Positions 45,441 to 57,825 of a stretch of 64,000 nucleotides of DNA are shown here, piece after piece. The DNA is from Neospora caninum Liverpool (lineage: Eukaryota > Apicomplexa > Conoidasida > Eucoccidiorida > Sarcocystidae): NCBI RefSeq assembly GCF_000208865.1, contig NC_018396.1, positions 2,194,630 through 2,258,629 on the forward strand. The letters run 5' to 3'. The position numbers were made by a program, and so were the translations under genes. Positions within the stretch are counted from its first letter, which is position 1, and each line of letters opens with the position of its first letter. The notes under the pieces were generated by a model. That model was not told where the DNA came from. It saw only the letters and a list, made by a program, of their open reading frames with translations, and did not search any database.

Positions 45441-48400
45441 ATGCCGCAAAAACGCCGGGACACGCGCCGTCTCGCCTCGCGCTCGAGCTCTCTCTCGAGT
45501 CTTCCTCTTCTCCCGGACCCTAATCCTCTTTCGTGGGAATACTTTGCCGAAGGCGGGGTGCACGTCGTGTTCCGCTACGTTGGTGCCGAACGCTGTCTTC
45601 AAGGGAAAGTGCTGAAGGTGAGACAGCGGCCGCATGCCGTCAAGTGGAAGCTCGTCGAGGAGTTTTGTGCTCTCGTCGGCGACCTGGAGAAGAACGGAGC
45701 AGAAAGGACTGGAAAAGGGGAGCATCCCGACGCATGTTCCGCCGAGGGGGACTCGACAGACCAAACAGAGACACAAGGTGGAGAGCACGAGCGGTGCGAA
45801 CAGGTGCGCCCTGCTTCGTCCCCGGCTCGCCCCTCTTTTGCCTCTCCCGCTTCATCCTCTATCCCTTCGTCCTCTGATATCTCTTTTTCTGAACCGGTTT
45901 CCTGCGCTTCTGCTACATACCCGACCTCTTTCCCTTCTGCCTCTTCCGCGGCCAGTCCCTCCAGTCGCTTGTCTCGTTTGTACGGATTGATTTCTCCCCT
46001 TTTTCTTGCTCGACAGGCTCTGTTTCTGCTCCCCCGCCGCTCTGTCGAGTCGCTGTTGGCAGATTCTCGAAGGAAGCGACGAACGCCCAGACGCGCCTCC
46101 CCTGCACAGGGCGCAGAGACACCCCACTCGTGTAGGGAGACAGCAGAACGCAAGGCCAACCCGAGCTGCTGCCAAGAGCAGGAAACTGTGTCTTCGTCTC
46201 TCTCGTCTCGAGAGGACGGAAACGCTGACGATCTGTGTCCGTGTGTTGTGGAGGACGACTTTGTCGCCGTTCCACCGCCGCTTCTGGATGGCAGCTCTTC
46301 GTACCGCAGAGAGAACGCGAAAGAACTGTGCGAGAGGCAGAAGCGAGGCCGAGACACCGGAGAGGCCCCCACAAGCGGTCTGGGGTCTCAGATCCCTGCC
46401 GAGGGGCGGGTACACGTGGAGGAAGAGCAGGAAAGAGACGAAGAGGACGCGAGACTCCATCTGCCTTCGTCCTCGTTTCTTTATTTCAGTGTCGAATTAA
46501 AGCCAAAATGTGGACTCCTCGAAGACAGTCAGTCCGCAGAAAGCGGAGCGTCGGATGAAGCCTATCTACCAGAGAACGAGAGCAGCGCTTCGGTGTCTTC
46601 TCTTCCGCGTCAACACCGGAAAGATGGCGACTGTGCCCATGGTTCCGCTTCTCGGTCGGAACCGTCATCCTCTCCGTCCTCCTCGCCTTTGTCTTCTCTC
46701 TCTTCTTCGTCTGCTTCTTCGTTGCCCGCCTCGCCACCGCTGTTGGCTATCTCCCCGTCGCCTCCGGTGAGGGAAGGGAGAAGGAAGAAGGGAGGACGCG
46801 GCGCTTTGCCGAGTCGCTTCGCCATGCAGCAGTTTCTCAAAGAGTCTCGCGGTGTCGTTCCGTCCCGTTCTCTCTTCGATCCACCGCGTCTGTTCAGGTG
46901 TACGTACACCTCGTTCCGCTCGCAAATCGCGCACTTGGCTGCGGTGCCTCAAAACAATTTTTCTGCCTTCGTTGACGGACAGCCACTAGCCTCGAAAGCA
47001 TTCGGAAACCGCGGCCTTCGTCTTTGCTTTGGCACTCCAGAGATCAAGCTGGAAACAAGAGAAATAGCGGCAAGAGGACAATGCTCGGGATCAGGTCCGA
47101 GAGAAGGCGCAAGAGCAAGTGGAGCGGGAGTACGAGAGAGGCGGCGAGGTGAAGAACAGCGCGAAGAGGAAATGCACGAGTCGCTCCTTGGCGAATACAA
47201 TGGAGAGAAAACCATCGACATTGGAGATCTTCTTGCATGCATATGGGAAGAAGGGAGGGATTTGTTCGAGAGCATTTTGCTGCTGCAAGCGTTCGCGTCC
47301 TCGCAGCAGAGACTGGCTATATCGCTCGCCAGAGAACTGAAGCGAGCTGCCGCCGACATGCATGAACTCTTCCGAGAGGAATATCTGCTGACATCCTTCG
47401 AGCGATATTGCGAGGTGGGGTGCCACAGTCACAGAGAAAGGAGCTTTTCACATCACGTTTCTGAAAACGCAACACGGGTTTCTTCTCACCTGAGGCCTTG
47501 CGAACACGCCGCTCGCCAGACCGCGAATGCAGACGCTCTCTCCTTGCATAGTTGCCAAGTGTACGTACACCTGTCTGCGCGTTCATAGCTGGAGATATGC
47601 ATGCAACACAGAATAGCCCAATGTACAGGTGGATGTTTGTGCCCTGTGCATCTGTGTATACAAACATATATATAGGTATGAATGTAGACATATTTCCACA
47701 ATCTGCATCTGTCTAGGAAAGCACATTTTTAGGTGCTTACGAATGTGCCTTTAGATAGGCAAGAATCAGCATTTGGATTCATTTGTATGCATGCATATGG
47801 AAATCTCTGTGTCTTCGAGCTTGTGGGCACGGTATCGGACCAGTGAGTCGCCGGACACACAGGCGTGCGAGAGCAGGGCTCTGCGCAGGCCTTTGGTTTC
47901 TTTCGCCTTCTGGACAGCGGAGCGTTGTCACGTGAAAGAACGCGTCATGGGGCCTTCCGCTGTCTCTCGTGGTCCTTTCTGTCTCTGATGCCCCTAGGCG
48001 GTGGCGCAAGGCCTGGCGCTGCTCAGATACCCCGTGGCCACCCCGGCCCCTGCGTCTCAGGCGGGCTCTGCTTCTCCCGCTGAGTCCGCTACATCGTACT
48101 CTCCCCCTTCGTGTTCGCCGCCGTCTTCTCCCTCTGCCGTCTCGTCTCTGTCTCTTGCTAATCTCGGTCGATTTTCTTCGGCTCTCGACGCAGCGCAGGC
48201 GCTCCAGATGGCGCACGCCAGAGGCAAGTCGTAGACCTCCGCAGCCGTCGTTGCATGCTGCAAAGACGGGTGCCGACCGCCGGGCGTTCCGGCCGCCTCT
48301 AGGGCCCTAGACGCCCTCGGCCGTTCTTCGCCTTAAGCGACACAGTGTGTGTCCTGCGATCCAAGTCGAGCAGTCGTAATTCCCCCTTCTCTTCATCGCA

Positions 48401-48612
48401 GAGACAGTGTATATACAGGTACATACATATATATACATATATATACATTTATGCATGCATATATATATATATATATATATATAGTTGAAGAGGTGATTGA
48501 GCTTTTTCTTTCCTTTCGCCCCTATGTCTCTCCTAGGGACACGAGTAAAAGAGGCGCATAATCAACTCCGCCACTTGATATTCATGTACATATATATATA
48601 TATATATATATT

Positions 48613-48659
<47 letters not shown>

Positions 48660-50244
48660 AGTTATGCCATTTGAACGGTGCTATGTTACGCGCATGCAGA
48701 TATGTATACACGCAGCTGTTGAGAGACCCATGCGCATGCGTGTCTGCGTTCGCCTCTTCGCTCTTTCGCTTTGCTTATCTCGCCGTGTCCTCAGCCGCAA
48801 GTACACGGGCAGTTAGGACTGGGCACGGCTGCCAGGGCCTAGCCCCGTGGACGCGTAGGGGCGCACATGCACAGACCTTCGAGGGGACACCCAGAGGAGC
48901 TGCTGGCCTGCTGGCTGTTGCCGTCGTTTGCCTTCAGAGGGACGTCGCATCGTTGCTCGGCTCCGGCGACTGGCTGCGTCTTCGGACTGTCGCACGGGCT
49001 CTTCCACGGCCGCGTTTTCCAGGGAAAGAAGCGTGCGACGTGCCGGCGGGGTGGACGCGTCTGGGGCGGTTCGGTGTCCGAGAGATTCCCGGGAACTTTT
49101 TCGCTTTGCTGGCGACGAGACCGCAATCGATGACAGCTTCGCCTGGTTGACGAGATATCTCGTCGGCCGCTCCTTCATGGATGCCAGCATCATGACCAAC
49201 TTTGTTGTCGGCGGGAAAGGTGAGACGCGTCGAAACGCGAGAAGCGCAAGCTGACGGGCCTGGAAGAAGCTGCAGTCACACCGGGGGCGCAAACCGCGAG
49301 AGAGGATTGGCAAAATGGAGACGCGTGGAGAGAAGCGGAGAGGAAACGACGACTTGGACCCTGAGCGGAGGAGAAGTGAGAGGACGAGAATGCACCAAAG
49401 GCGAAAGACTGCCGGGGAAAAGAGAAACCGACGATTTCAGGATTGGCCCCGACGTCCTTGCAAACGGCTCAGGGAAAGATACGCACGCGGCGACACACGG
49501 GCGCAGCACTGGAGATGAAGCACCCAGGGGAAAGCAAGAGAGAAGGCGCGCGCTCTCGCGAAGAGCTGACGAGAACCGAGCGGGGGAGCATCGATTTATG
49601 CTCTTCTCACAGAGAGCCGCAACCCTCCCCAAATCTGCGCTTATCTCTGTGTGCTTAAGCATCCGGGTGTTTATGTCTACCTTTTTTATCGGCGAAAGCT
49701 CCTGAGTCTGCCTGATGCTGCACGGCTCGGCTAACCTGGTTTCGTGTCTTTGCGTCTAGGTCGATCCCTAGCCGAGGTTGTCGGTGCTTCGGGGTCTGCT
49801 GCCGGCTCTTCCCTGGGCCGGTTTCGTCCCCTAAAAAGACTGCCTTTTCGGACGAGAGAGAGCACAGCGTTCCCTGCTGCCTTGGCGCGACTCGCCGTCC
49901 ATGCGGAAATCTCTAGAGCGTGGTGTTGCCGCCAGGAGAGTGGAGCAAGTGTCGGTCGAGGAAACGAAGGACAAGAAGGGGAAGAAAGCTCGTCACGAGA
50001 AGGTGGTGGACCAAGCGGTCGTGGAGAAGGAAAAGAGCAGGGAGGGGAAGCAGAGGATGCGTTCCACAGGGACGAACACAGTGCACTACGAACTTACGGC
50101 GAAGCGGGAAAAGGAGACAGACGGGTTGAAACGTCAGAAGTGCAAAGTCAACGAAAAGACAGCGATGATCAGACGCCTGCAGCCTTTTACCGGCTCTCGC
50201 TGGTTGACATTGATTTCAAATCCGACGAGCGCATCGAGATGTAA
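45441..50244 (+). CDS. IPK1: Inositol-pentakisphosphate 2-kinase, four exons, 988 residues
   Basis: The enzyme transfers phosphate from ATP to the 2-position of inositol pentakisphosphate to make phytic acid (InsP6). Exons are 45441-47414, 47998-48223, 48938-49219 and 49760-50244, and 2967 coding bases stay in frame. Family motifs appear in order: the N-lobe start WEYFAEGGVHVVFRYVG with GKVLKVRQ, ELKPKCG, FAMQQFLK, PQNNFSAFVDG, a C-terminal helix with MDASIMTNFVV, and the end motif YRLSLVDIDFKSDERIEM. The family is usually near 450-500 residues. The extra length comes mainly from a Ser/Pro/Glu-rich insert (roughly residues 85-340) between the N-lobe and the ELKPKCG motif, plus smaller inserts later. 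The ATG at 45441 precedes a short basic leader. The donor of exon 2 appears to be GC and not GT. Confidence 0.85.
48218..48230 (+). other. Probable GC-AG intron donor in IPK1
   Basis: The sequence CCAGAG then GCAAGTCG matches the consensus for GC-AG introns. Splitting after the G at 48223 leaves phase 1, which is what exon 3 (acceptor CTTCAG, 48938) requires. No GT donor of comparable strength exists in this exon in the right phase; the best, at 48167, is GTCGAT. Confidence 0.55.
48425..48657. repeat. Two (TA)n microsatellites in IPK1 intron 3
   Basis: TA runs occupy about 48425-48483 and 48587-48657 and are separated by about 100 bases of ordinary sequence. Both lie between exons 2 and 3 of IPK1. 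Confidence 0.85.
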
Positions 50245-51989
50245 GAGAATTTCGTTTGTGTCGCAGGATAGGATGATGCGGTAGACACAGTTTTAGATGG
50301 GTGAAATGTGCAGCTTTCAGCTTGTCGATGTACAAGCAACTTCTATCTGCAACTGATGTACTTGATTCGTGTTCAGTGGACATTCGCTCAACCAAAACGA
50401 GATCTATGAAAAGATATCTATATGTATCAGCTTCACTCGTTTTTCACATCTGGACATCTCTGTCAAAAATATATAAATGTGCTGCACTGTATTTTTATAC
50501 GTAGATACCCGTATCTCTACATCTGCGTTCGTTCTCTTCTTGGGTGTCTTTTTGTCTCTGGGTCTCCGTGTGCCGTTCGACAGTAGGAAGCGTGCCAGAA
50601 GCGATGCGTTTATCGCCACTGACTTCGATCCTCTCTCCTTTCTTCGGCAGCATTCCTTTTCTCTCGGTGGTCGGTGGCAGCTCCTCGGGCCGTAGATGTT
50701 CCTGCATTCGTCGATATTTGTTCGCTTCTCTATATTTTCTGTACAGTTGTTCTTTTAATCTGCGTGTGCATTGCTCTACTAGGCACGAATCAGATTGTAT
50801 GCCTCGTGTTTAACAAGAGATTCTTTTCGTTGCGTCTCTAGGTTGCTGTATCCACTGCGTCCTCCCCACGTCTCTCGTCCTGTGTTCGTCTGCTCAGATG
50901 GCACAAAGACTTCGAGGCGATAAAACAGGCCTACCGTGCGGCCAGCGCAAGAGCCCGTTCTTTCGATGAACAAACCAGAGCGTCCACGCCTACATAAATG
51001 AGAAAAAGCGGCTCTTCCCATCACTAAACCTGTATGAATACCAATAGCCTAGGTAAGCATGTTTCCGGCGCTTCTACAGTCGGCAAACAGGACCAGCGGT
51101 ACCGCACCCAAATCCTTACGCTGTCACAGTCTTCTTGTACGGCAAGTTTTTATGCATTGTGTTTCTTCACTTTTTCGTTTCAAGGCTTTTGCACGTCGAG
51201 TTATTGGGTTGCTCGTCAGCAGGCACGCGCTGTCCGTGTTGTTCTACCGTAATGCGTTTCCGTCGTGTTGATTCCTTTTCCTCGGTATGCTGTGTGAATC
51301 GCTCTGCAGGCTGCCGCCGTTGGTGTTCTCTGCTCAGCCACACAAATCTCATGCGTGCGGTGCAAAATCAGGCACCAACCGTTCGGCTGCCCGTAGCGGA
51401 AGCCTTCTTGGGTTTCCCTGGCTCTGTGTAGACAGCTCAGCTGTTCACTTGTATCTGTCAATGGATGCGTCTGAAGAAACGTCATTTGCGTGGTAGAAGC
51501 AGACGATGGATAAAAACACATTTGAGACATCGAAACATATGCAGCATCAGCTGCAGGTACGCACTGGAGAAAACACGCATGCCATGCAATGGGCGGCACC
51601 CAATCTCTACGTGGGAACCATTCAAAACTTTCATGTGAGCATGCAGCGAATGCGAGAAGTTGAAGAAGCAATGAAGCCACGAGGCAGTGACCAACAGTGG
51701 AGTTCCCAGTAGACACTGTGACGCCAGCGACAAAGAGTTGACAGGTTAGAACGATATAGCAGCAAGAGCACCTGCATCTTACTACTCGAAAAAGTGGAGC
51801 CGAGTTCTCAGCGAGACAGTGACAACGTGACAGCAGACAATGGTCAAGCGTCAAAATGTGGAGATTATCTGTTCACACTTCGGCTTCGGGGGTTCTCGTG
51901 CAACGACCTAGCAGATTGAGCGTTCGCCTCTACGTAAAGATCAAACACATCAGTGGAGTGCGGTAGTGGTAGCGGAAGAGTGTCATTTT
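50245..51989. other. Intergenic region, change of sequence style
   Basis: This stretch holds the 3' side of IPK1 and the 3' side of the convergent minus-strand membrane-protein gene. A 212-codon minus-strand frame at 51854-51216 has no ATG at its upstream end and a Cys/His-rich, unstructured composition, so I do not call it. From here to the right edge the sequence is visibly richer in A and T outside repeats than the left part. Confidence 0.4.
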
Positions 51990-52541
51990 TTACCGGTGCG
52001 GAGTATCTACCCAGCTCCACGCGACGGCTGGACCACCACCACCGAGCGAGTCCAGCGTGGCCACGAGAACGCCGGGAGTAACAAATCCTTGGGCAAGTAT
52101 GAAGACCGTCGCGCTAACTCCAAAGAGTCCGAAGGTAATTGCAACTGGACCCACAACTCTTTGGTGCAAGGTGCAAGCGAGACCAGTGAACAGAATGCCT
52201 GCCACACAAAGTGGTCATCTGGGAGACACGTTACGGTGCACACTGCTTACTATCTGAATAGGCAGCGGTTCACATAGACGCGATACGCTTCCTAAAGAAG
52301 GATCTCCGAGTTTCCAGCGACGTGGAGGGCTGACTAAGATGCTGTTCAGGGACAGGAGATCGGTTATCGTGCACCTCTTAGCTGTAACGCCATTTATGGG
52401 GTTCTAGAGCTGCTTGCATGCCCTTACCTCCGTTGAGATCTGCCCAGCAAACGTAGGTGACGTATAAACCAATACAGAGCGAGAAGAGCGCAGCAGCGAC
52501 GCCGATGAGTGCACTGCCGACGACCAGCGGGTAGGTGAAAC
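51990..52541 (-). CDS. Multi-pass membrane protein, two 3' exons only
   Basis: Exon 52541-52428 begins after GCTTCAG and ends at GTAAGG. It encodes a membrane helix, PLVVGSALIGVAAALFSLC, followed by LYVTYVCWADLNG. Exon 52198-51990 begins after GTGTGGCAG and encodes two more hydrophobic helices (GPVAITFGLFGVSATVFILA; GFVTPGVLVATLDSL) and a stop. Both junctions are phase 1, so the frame is kept. The upstream exons, including the start, lie to the right of 52541 and were not found. I do not recognise the family. A short four-helix protein is one possibility. Confidence 0.45.
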
Positions 52542-55001
52542 CTGAAGCAATGGCCATGTCAACATTACGCATCCACAATAGATTCAGACAGCACTATTGC
52601 AGTCTCTCCGCTGTCCCTATCTGTTTTGAGGACGTACCGCATAAATCTCACACGCACAAAAAACTCCAATAGGATGGAACGAGGACGAGGTGTTTTGTTT
52701 GATGGCGCAATCCGGTGCTCCGGTCGGGCACATCTACGGAACCAACGCGAGAGGTCAACGCCAGATGATGATAAAAGAGAGCACGCTTTCGGCCATTTTT
52801 GCACGGATACGGTATGCTGTGTCAAGCCCAGACGGCAGGCGATTTCACTCAAGCTAAAAACTCACGGTCTGCCGCCAGTTCCCCTGGCTTATTTTTCACT
52901 GCCGCTCTTTCTTGTGCAGTTCCCATGGCGTCCCACCTGCGCCACAACCAGAGAAGAGGGTGCTTTTGTTGAATTTTCGAACACTAAGAAGAAACACCAC
53001 CATACGAAGCTCGGCCCTCGAAAAAGACGTGGTCGTGAATAGATAATGTAAACAGAGTACACGCCGTTGTGGGCCGCGCTCTCTATGTTGGCTGTCTGCC
53101 ACTGTCGGGTTCAGTCTGTCGTACCGCGTCTATGAAAGGAAGAGATACGAAGCATTGCCTTGTGGATTCCCAACGCAACGTGAAAAGCTGCCAGCGTGCC
53201 ACAAGGGAAAGGGATCTACTGTTACCACGCTGGTGTATGTAAGTTATTTGCTGCTTCCGAAAACTGGCCGTCGAAGAACTGACACGACCACAGCCCACAC
53301 CCTGGGATCAGTTTGTCGAAGTGTTGGACCACTGACAACGGGAAAGACCTCATGCCCGGAGGCAACTCCCAGAGAGGAAGCATACCTTTTCGTTCGTTAC
53401 GAATTATCGGAATGTCGGCCCTCTGTTCCACCCAACCGCCAATGCATTGGAGTACCGTATGTGTTGTTGCCTTAGCGAATAGTTCTCCGTATTTCGTTAA
53501 GTCAGAGCAAATAACTCAAAGTTACGGGTTCTCCAAAAATTGTCACTGATCCTGCCGCCATCAGTTTCACGACTATTCTACAGCATTCCGGGTTCCCGAG
53601 AGTGCGGCTATTCGGAGCATCTTGCCTGCGCAGGAACGTGCTAATCTCCGCGGAACCCGCCGGCAGTTACTCAGGGCCTTCAGCTACTGCGAACAGGGTT
53701 CCGGCCTGCTTCGAAGTACTTGCAAACGAATCTCTCACGGGCATCATCGGGAAAGCAAAGACAAATTACATCTTGGCCTCGTGCTATCAGTGTGAAATGT
53801 CAAACTGCTGTTGCAGTGAGTTCCGAAGAACTGTACCTCCTGTATCTGGTGACATTCCAGCGGTTACAGCAGTCTAGGGCGTATGCATGCACGTTAAAAT
53901 GATAATTATAGATCTGTCTCATATTCGCATGCCAACGTTCGTTCGACATCAGAGCAATTCCACTCGGCCGAGAACGGCTGCGCGCTTGTGTCTCCTCCCC
54001 TGTCAATCCGGAATGTATTTATTGACAGCTGCCCATCACCTGTGAATTCCCGTTTAGGCCACAACTAGGTCCAGCGACAGTGCCGGGCGTGACTCGCCTT
54101 CTTGCTTCCCGTTTCCTAAATCCGGCCACATGGAGTTTTCAGCTCCACACGATCCCTGGAGCACGCATGAAACTCGTATTTAGATACGCTACAGTTGGCA
54201 CATACGTCAACACATTCAGCCACGCGCCAACCCCCAAAAATGGATTATAGAATGTTCATGTTAACCCGTTATACACGCGGAAAATTGAGTCTGACGCTCC
54301 AAAAAGTCGTCTTAGCTGAAGCTTTATTGGGAGGCAGACACACGTCGTGCCCATCCATCAGGAACCCCCGGAAAAAAACCGCCCCAGACAAATCCTTATC
54401 CGTTGCGGCCACATTTCGACCTTCGTTCGCAACAACCACGGGTTGCAGAACGATAATGTAAACTGACTCCATAGAATCCCGAAATAAACCATGAGCACTG
54501 AGCAGTGCGAGAAATCACTTGTTTTTATGCGTCACGGACAAAGGTGGCGGTTTTTTTCTGCCGAGCCACAAGCAGGAGGGCCATTAGAGACGACGACATC
54601 AGCCAAACATCGGTGATCTGCTGATCGGCTTGTTCGGGGGGAACATATCGCACTTTTCTTGCAAATGCGTTGTGGAGCCTTGGAACAGGACGACGGACAA
54701 GCAGTGTTGCAAGAGGTTCAAAGGGGATAGTGAATTTCGTAGCATATCCAGGGGGTTTGCCGCGGCTCATTTATGAAGTGCTCCGCAGTATCTGAGACCC
54801 CACGGCGACTCAGAAGTGGACTGGTGCCAAAACCGCTGTCGCGATAACGCATGAAATGCTGCCTCCATTCCCCGAGCTTTTGTTTTTCAGATAGACGGGA
54901 GATATCCTCTCAGTTTGGCATACGGTGTTTCAATGGGTTCCAGTAGGTAGGTAGGCACTCATCGCACTTGCGCGTTATACTGCTACCTCCTGACTGCTAC
55001 C
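52542..55001. other. Intergenic region with no supported gene
   Basis: The 5' exons of the minus-strand membrane-protein gene and the promoter of the plus-strand gene at 55002 should lie here. Short frames on both strands (60 to 140 codons) show no signal peptide, membrane segment or consistent splice chain. Confidence 0.4.
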
Positions 55002-56120
55002 ATGCAGCTTCCGATTTTATATGTGGTCGTGGGTGTGGTAATTGCTAGCCATGTCCACGGAATGGAGGATGCCGGCAACAGCCGCCCTTCTGAACCAGGT
55101 GCTGGAACTGGAGGTACTCTTTTTCAAAACGAACCCAGTGTCAGCGAGCCTAATATCGCGAAGGCAACAGTAGACATCTCGGTAAACTCAGCCGGAACCA
55201 CGACATCGGATGATTTGGTACATGAAGGAGTAAAAAAGGACGATACTGCAGCTCCGAGGCTTGTCAGCCACACAGCAGTTCAGAAGAGTCGGCCAGGGGG
55301 CGCCCGTTCATGGTTGAGAAAACGATGGGTTTACGCTGCTGGCGTCGCTGCAATTACTCTACTGGGGGCATATGCATTCAGGAAAGCTCGTGAGCGACGG
55401 CGCAACAACAGGCGAACTCTCGCAATGGCTGCAAGTTACTTGCGGGCGCGGGCGGAGGCATCTGGCAGGATCGCGCAAACGCTTCAGAAGAAGGAACGAG
55501 CTGCTAGTTGGTTCATCCCGAATGCCAGGAACGCAGTGATGGCCTCCGTGAACACACCACGGCACGAGCACGAGAAGGAAATGAGAGAAGGGTTAGAAAT
55601 GATCGTCGGAATGCTGGAGAGTCAGCGGAATGTGGCTTCTACTATACACAGAGATTTAAGTAATGCAAGCAATATCATCGCCAGAGAATCTACGAAACTG
55701 GGCAAATATCCTTTGACTGAAGAGGAAGAAGCAGACGCCGTTGAACGTGGACGCATAGCCGAAGCAGAAGATTTCTTGAATCGTTTCCTCGCAGAACGTG
55801 ATCGGTTGCGAACAACCCTAACACCGAACCTGGTCAGGTTGGAGAGTGAATTGGCGGAAGCGGAACGTCGCTCGTCCCCAACATGGAACCTTTTAGCCGA
55901 CCAGCTAGTCGAGGCTGGGAAGGGCAGGACGGCCAAAAGGCTGCAGAGTTATGTGGGGGAGGTGGTCTCCGACCTACCGTCAACTGTGGGTATGAGCACC
56001 GCTGACTTTCGAGCGCACGTCAGTGAGTTGGGGGGACAGGAACCGCAGTACGTCGTCTTGGCCAAAGAAAAACTGAACCAACTGCGAACGCCACCAGTTT
56101 CTGATAGCGATCCTCATTAG
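55002..56120 (+). CDS. Single-exon secreted/membrane protein, dense-granule-like, 372 residues
   Basis: The ATG at 55002 follows CTGCTACC and opens a signal peptide (LPILYVVVGVVIASHVHG, cleavage expected near residue 20). Residues 21-105 are polar and low in structure. Residues 109-126 (WVYAAGVAAITLLGAYAF) are one membrane segment, followed at once by a strongly basic patch (RKARERRRNNRR). Residues 140-360 are charged and helical, probably coiled-coil, with EEEEADAVERGR. An intronless gene with signal peptide, one membrane span and helical tail resembles coccidian dense-granule (GRA) proteins, or a toxofilin-like layout. That is a likeness of architecture, not of sequence. No RRLxE-type export-cleavage motif is seen. 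Confidence 0.75.
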   Translation: MQLPILYVVVGVVIASHVHGMEDAGNSRPSEPGAGTGGTLFQNEPSVSEPNIAKATVDISVNSAGTTTSDDLVHEGVKKDDTAAPRLVSHTAVQKSRPGGARSWLRKRWVYAAGVAAITLLGAYAFRKARERRRNNRRTLAMAASYLRARAEASGRIAQTLQKKERAASWFIPNARNAVMASVNTPRHEHEKEMREGLEMIVGMLESQRNVASTIHRDLSNASNIIARESTKLGKYPLTEEEEADAVERGRIAEAEDFLNRFLAERDRLRTTLTPNLVRLESELAEAERRSSPTWNLLADQLVEAGKGRTAKRLQSYVGEVVSDLPSTVGMSTADFRAHVSELGGQEPQYVVLAKEKLNQLRTPPVSDSDPH

Positions 56121-57825
56121 GCAGACCACATGAATCGGGATCCTGCGGCGGAGTTCACAGCGTAGCTGCCAAAGCTATTTTAAGGAGTGTGCCATTTCTA
56201 CAAAACTATCTTTGCGCCAGAATGTCATTTTCCTGGGAGGCAGGAACCACTCAGCCGGCGTAAGGCTCTCTTGGGAGCAGCTGAATGAAGCCGCTACTGA
56301 AGCGTTATCAGCAAAAAGGATATGGACAAGAAATTCATCAAAGTGCACTATTGCAGGGGAGAGGAGGGTGGTATATCTTCCAGACCGATGATCGGAGCAT
56401 TCCTTTCATTGACTCAGCTGCTGGAAATACCCGATGCCTAGTGTAATTGTCGGTCCTTTTACTGATATCTAATTGTTCAAAGGGATTGGACAGGTCACCT
56501 CAAGACCCAGGAGATATTGTTTTCACCAAAACGATTTTACAGGCTATTGAATACGTATTTGGGTCCCGTTTCAAAAATGTGTCCACCACGACTCCAATTT
56601 ACCTAGTAATTTCTCCACCTGGCGTTTGTTTGTAGCAACTGTCCACACTGTCTAGAACAACTATTCGCCTACCTCTCAAACGAATGCCCCGCCACATGAC
56701 CCGTTTCGTGCAGAGCAGGTCGGTGGCGTAGATGTAACCGCCTTAGCTGCCGAATTTCTCTTAATTCAGTCTTGCCAACTAGGTGTAGATAGCAAGCATC
56801 CGTTTATCTGACCTTTTAACGACACGGATACGTCACTTCTTGCAACTATGCCACAGGAGCAACAGCCGGGAAGATGGCACGCTTTAGATATTCTTCACTG
56901 CTGAGACTGGTGTAACTCGCCTGGACGCCTCGTTTTCGTCTCACGGCGAAATATGACTCTGCGCAATTCCGCGTCTGCCAGTGTGACTAGCAATTAGTGA
57001 GATAACTTGCAAGTTCGCTATTGCCTTACCAACCTCCCCCCTCCCCCTTCTGATGTGTGAGAGATGTTGTGACGCCAGTAGACACCGAATGAGATGCCAT
57101 TTCGGATGACGAGCACGAAACAGCGCGCTCCAGCATAGGAAAGTTTTGAAGCCTTCTAGTTCGAGGGTATCAGTAACATGGAACCTGCAGAGTGCCTTCC
57201 CAGAACACTCCAACAGATACTCTGTTCATGAGCGGACATGCAACGGTATCTCGCGGCCTGCCGCCGACCGCAGCTGCTGCTAGCCAGCCAGAAGTTTGTT
57301 TTAGAGCTGGGCGGTGATTCGAGCTCTGGAAGGCTGCCCGAGAACCTGGCTTTTAATTATGAGATTCACACCTTTTTTGTCTAGGTGAACTCAGAAATGG
57401 CCCTTGCCTTGAGACGCAGCGAATGCTTGAGTTGGACAGTTTTCAAGCGATGCTGCGTCTTAGCAGCGCAGTACAGTATGAGACTGGGTCGCGTTATCGG
57501 GTTTAATCCTTTTTATAGTTTTGTTTTCGCTTCGTCGAACGATTTATCTGAATAGAAGTTATGAACGGTCACACGTCTCACAAGCCCTGCTGAAACATGG
57601 GAGCCCAAAGGCAGCTCGTGGCTGTCATTGCGATGTGCGGCGTCTGCGGTTCTGCCGGCTTCCCTCCCTACCCAGGTTGGCCCTGCCTCTGCAATGTATA
57701 TCATTTTCTGACCATACAGTTATGCGGCCCTTTCGACAGATTTGTTCTTAAGCGTCGAATGACACTCTGATAATAGATAATCATGAAATGCGGCACAGCA
57801 TTGTACCACATGCTGTGACAGTAAA
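56121..57825. other. Intergenic region with no supported gene
   Basis: Only short frames occur. This is probably the 3' untranslated region of the gene ending at 56120 and the promoter and leader of the gene starting at about 57826. A possible alternative start exon for the latter is the ATG at about 57396, which opens 50 codons but has no good donor. Confidence 0.45.

Noticed and set aside
51216..51854. 212-codon minus-strand frame
   Set aside because: There is no ATG at its start, no consistent hydrophobic pattern, and no splice partner.
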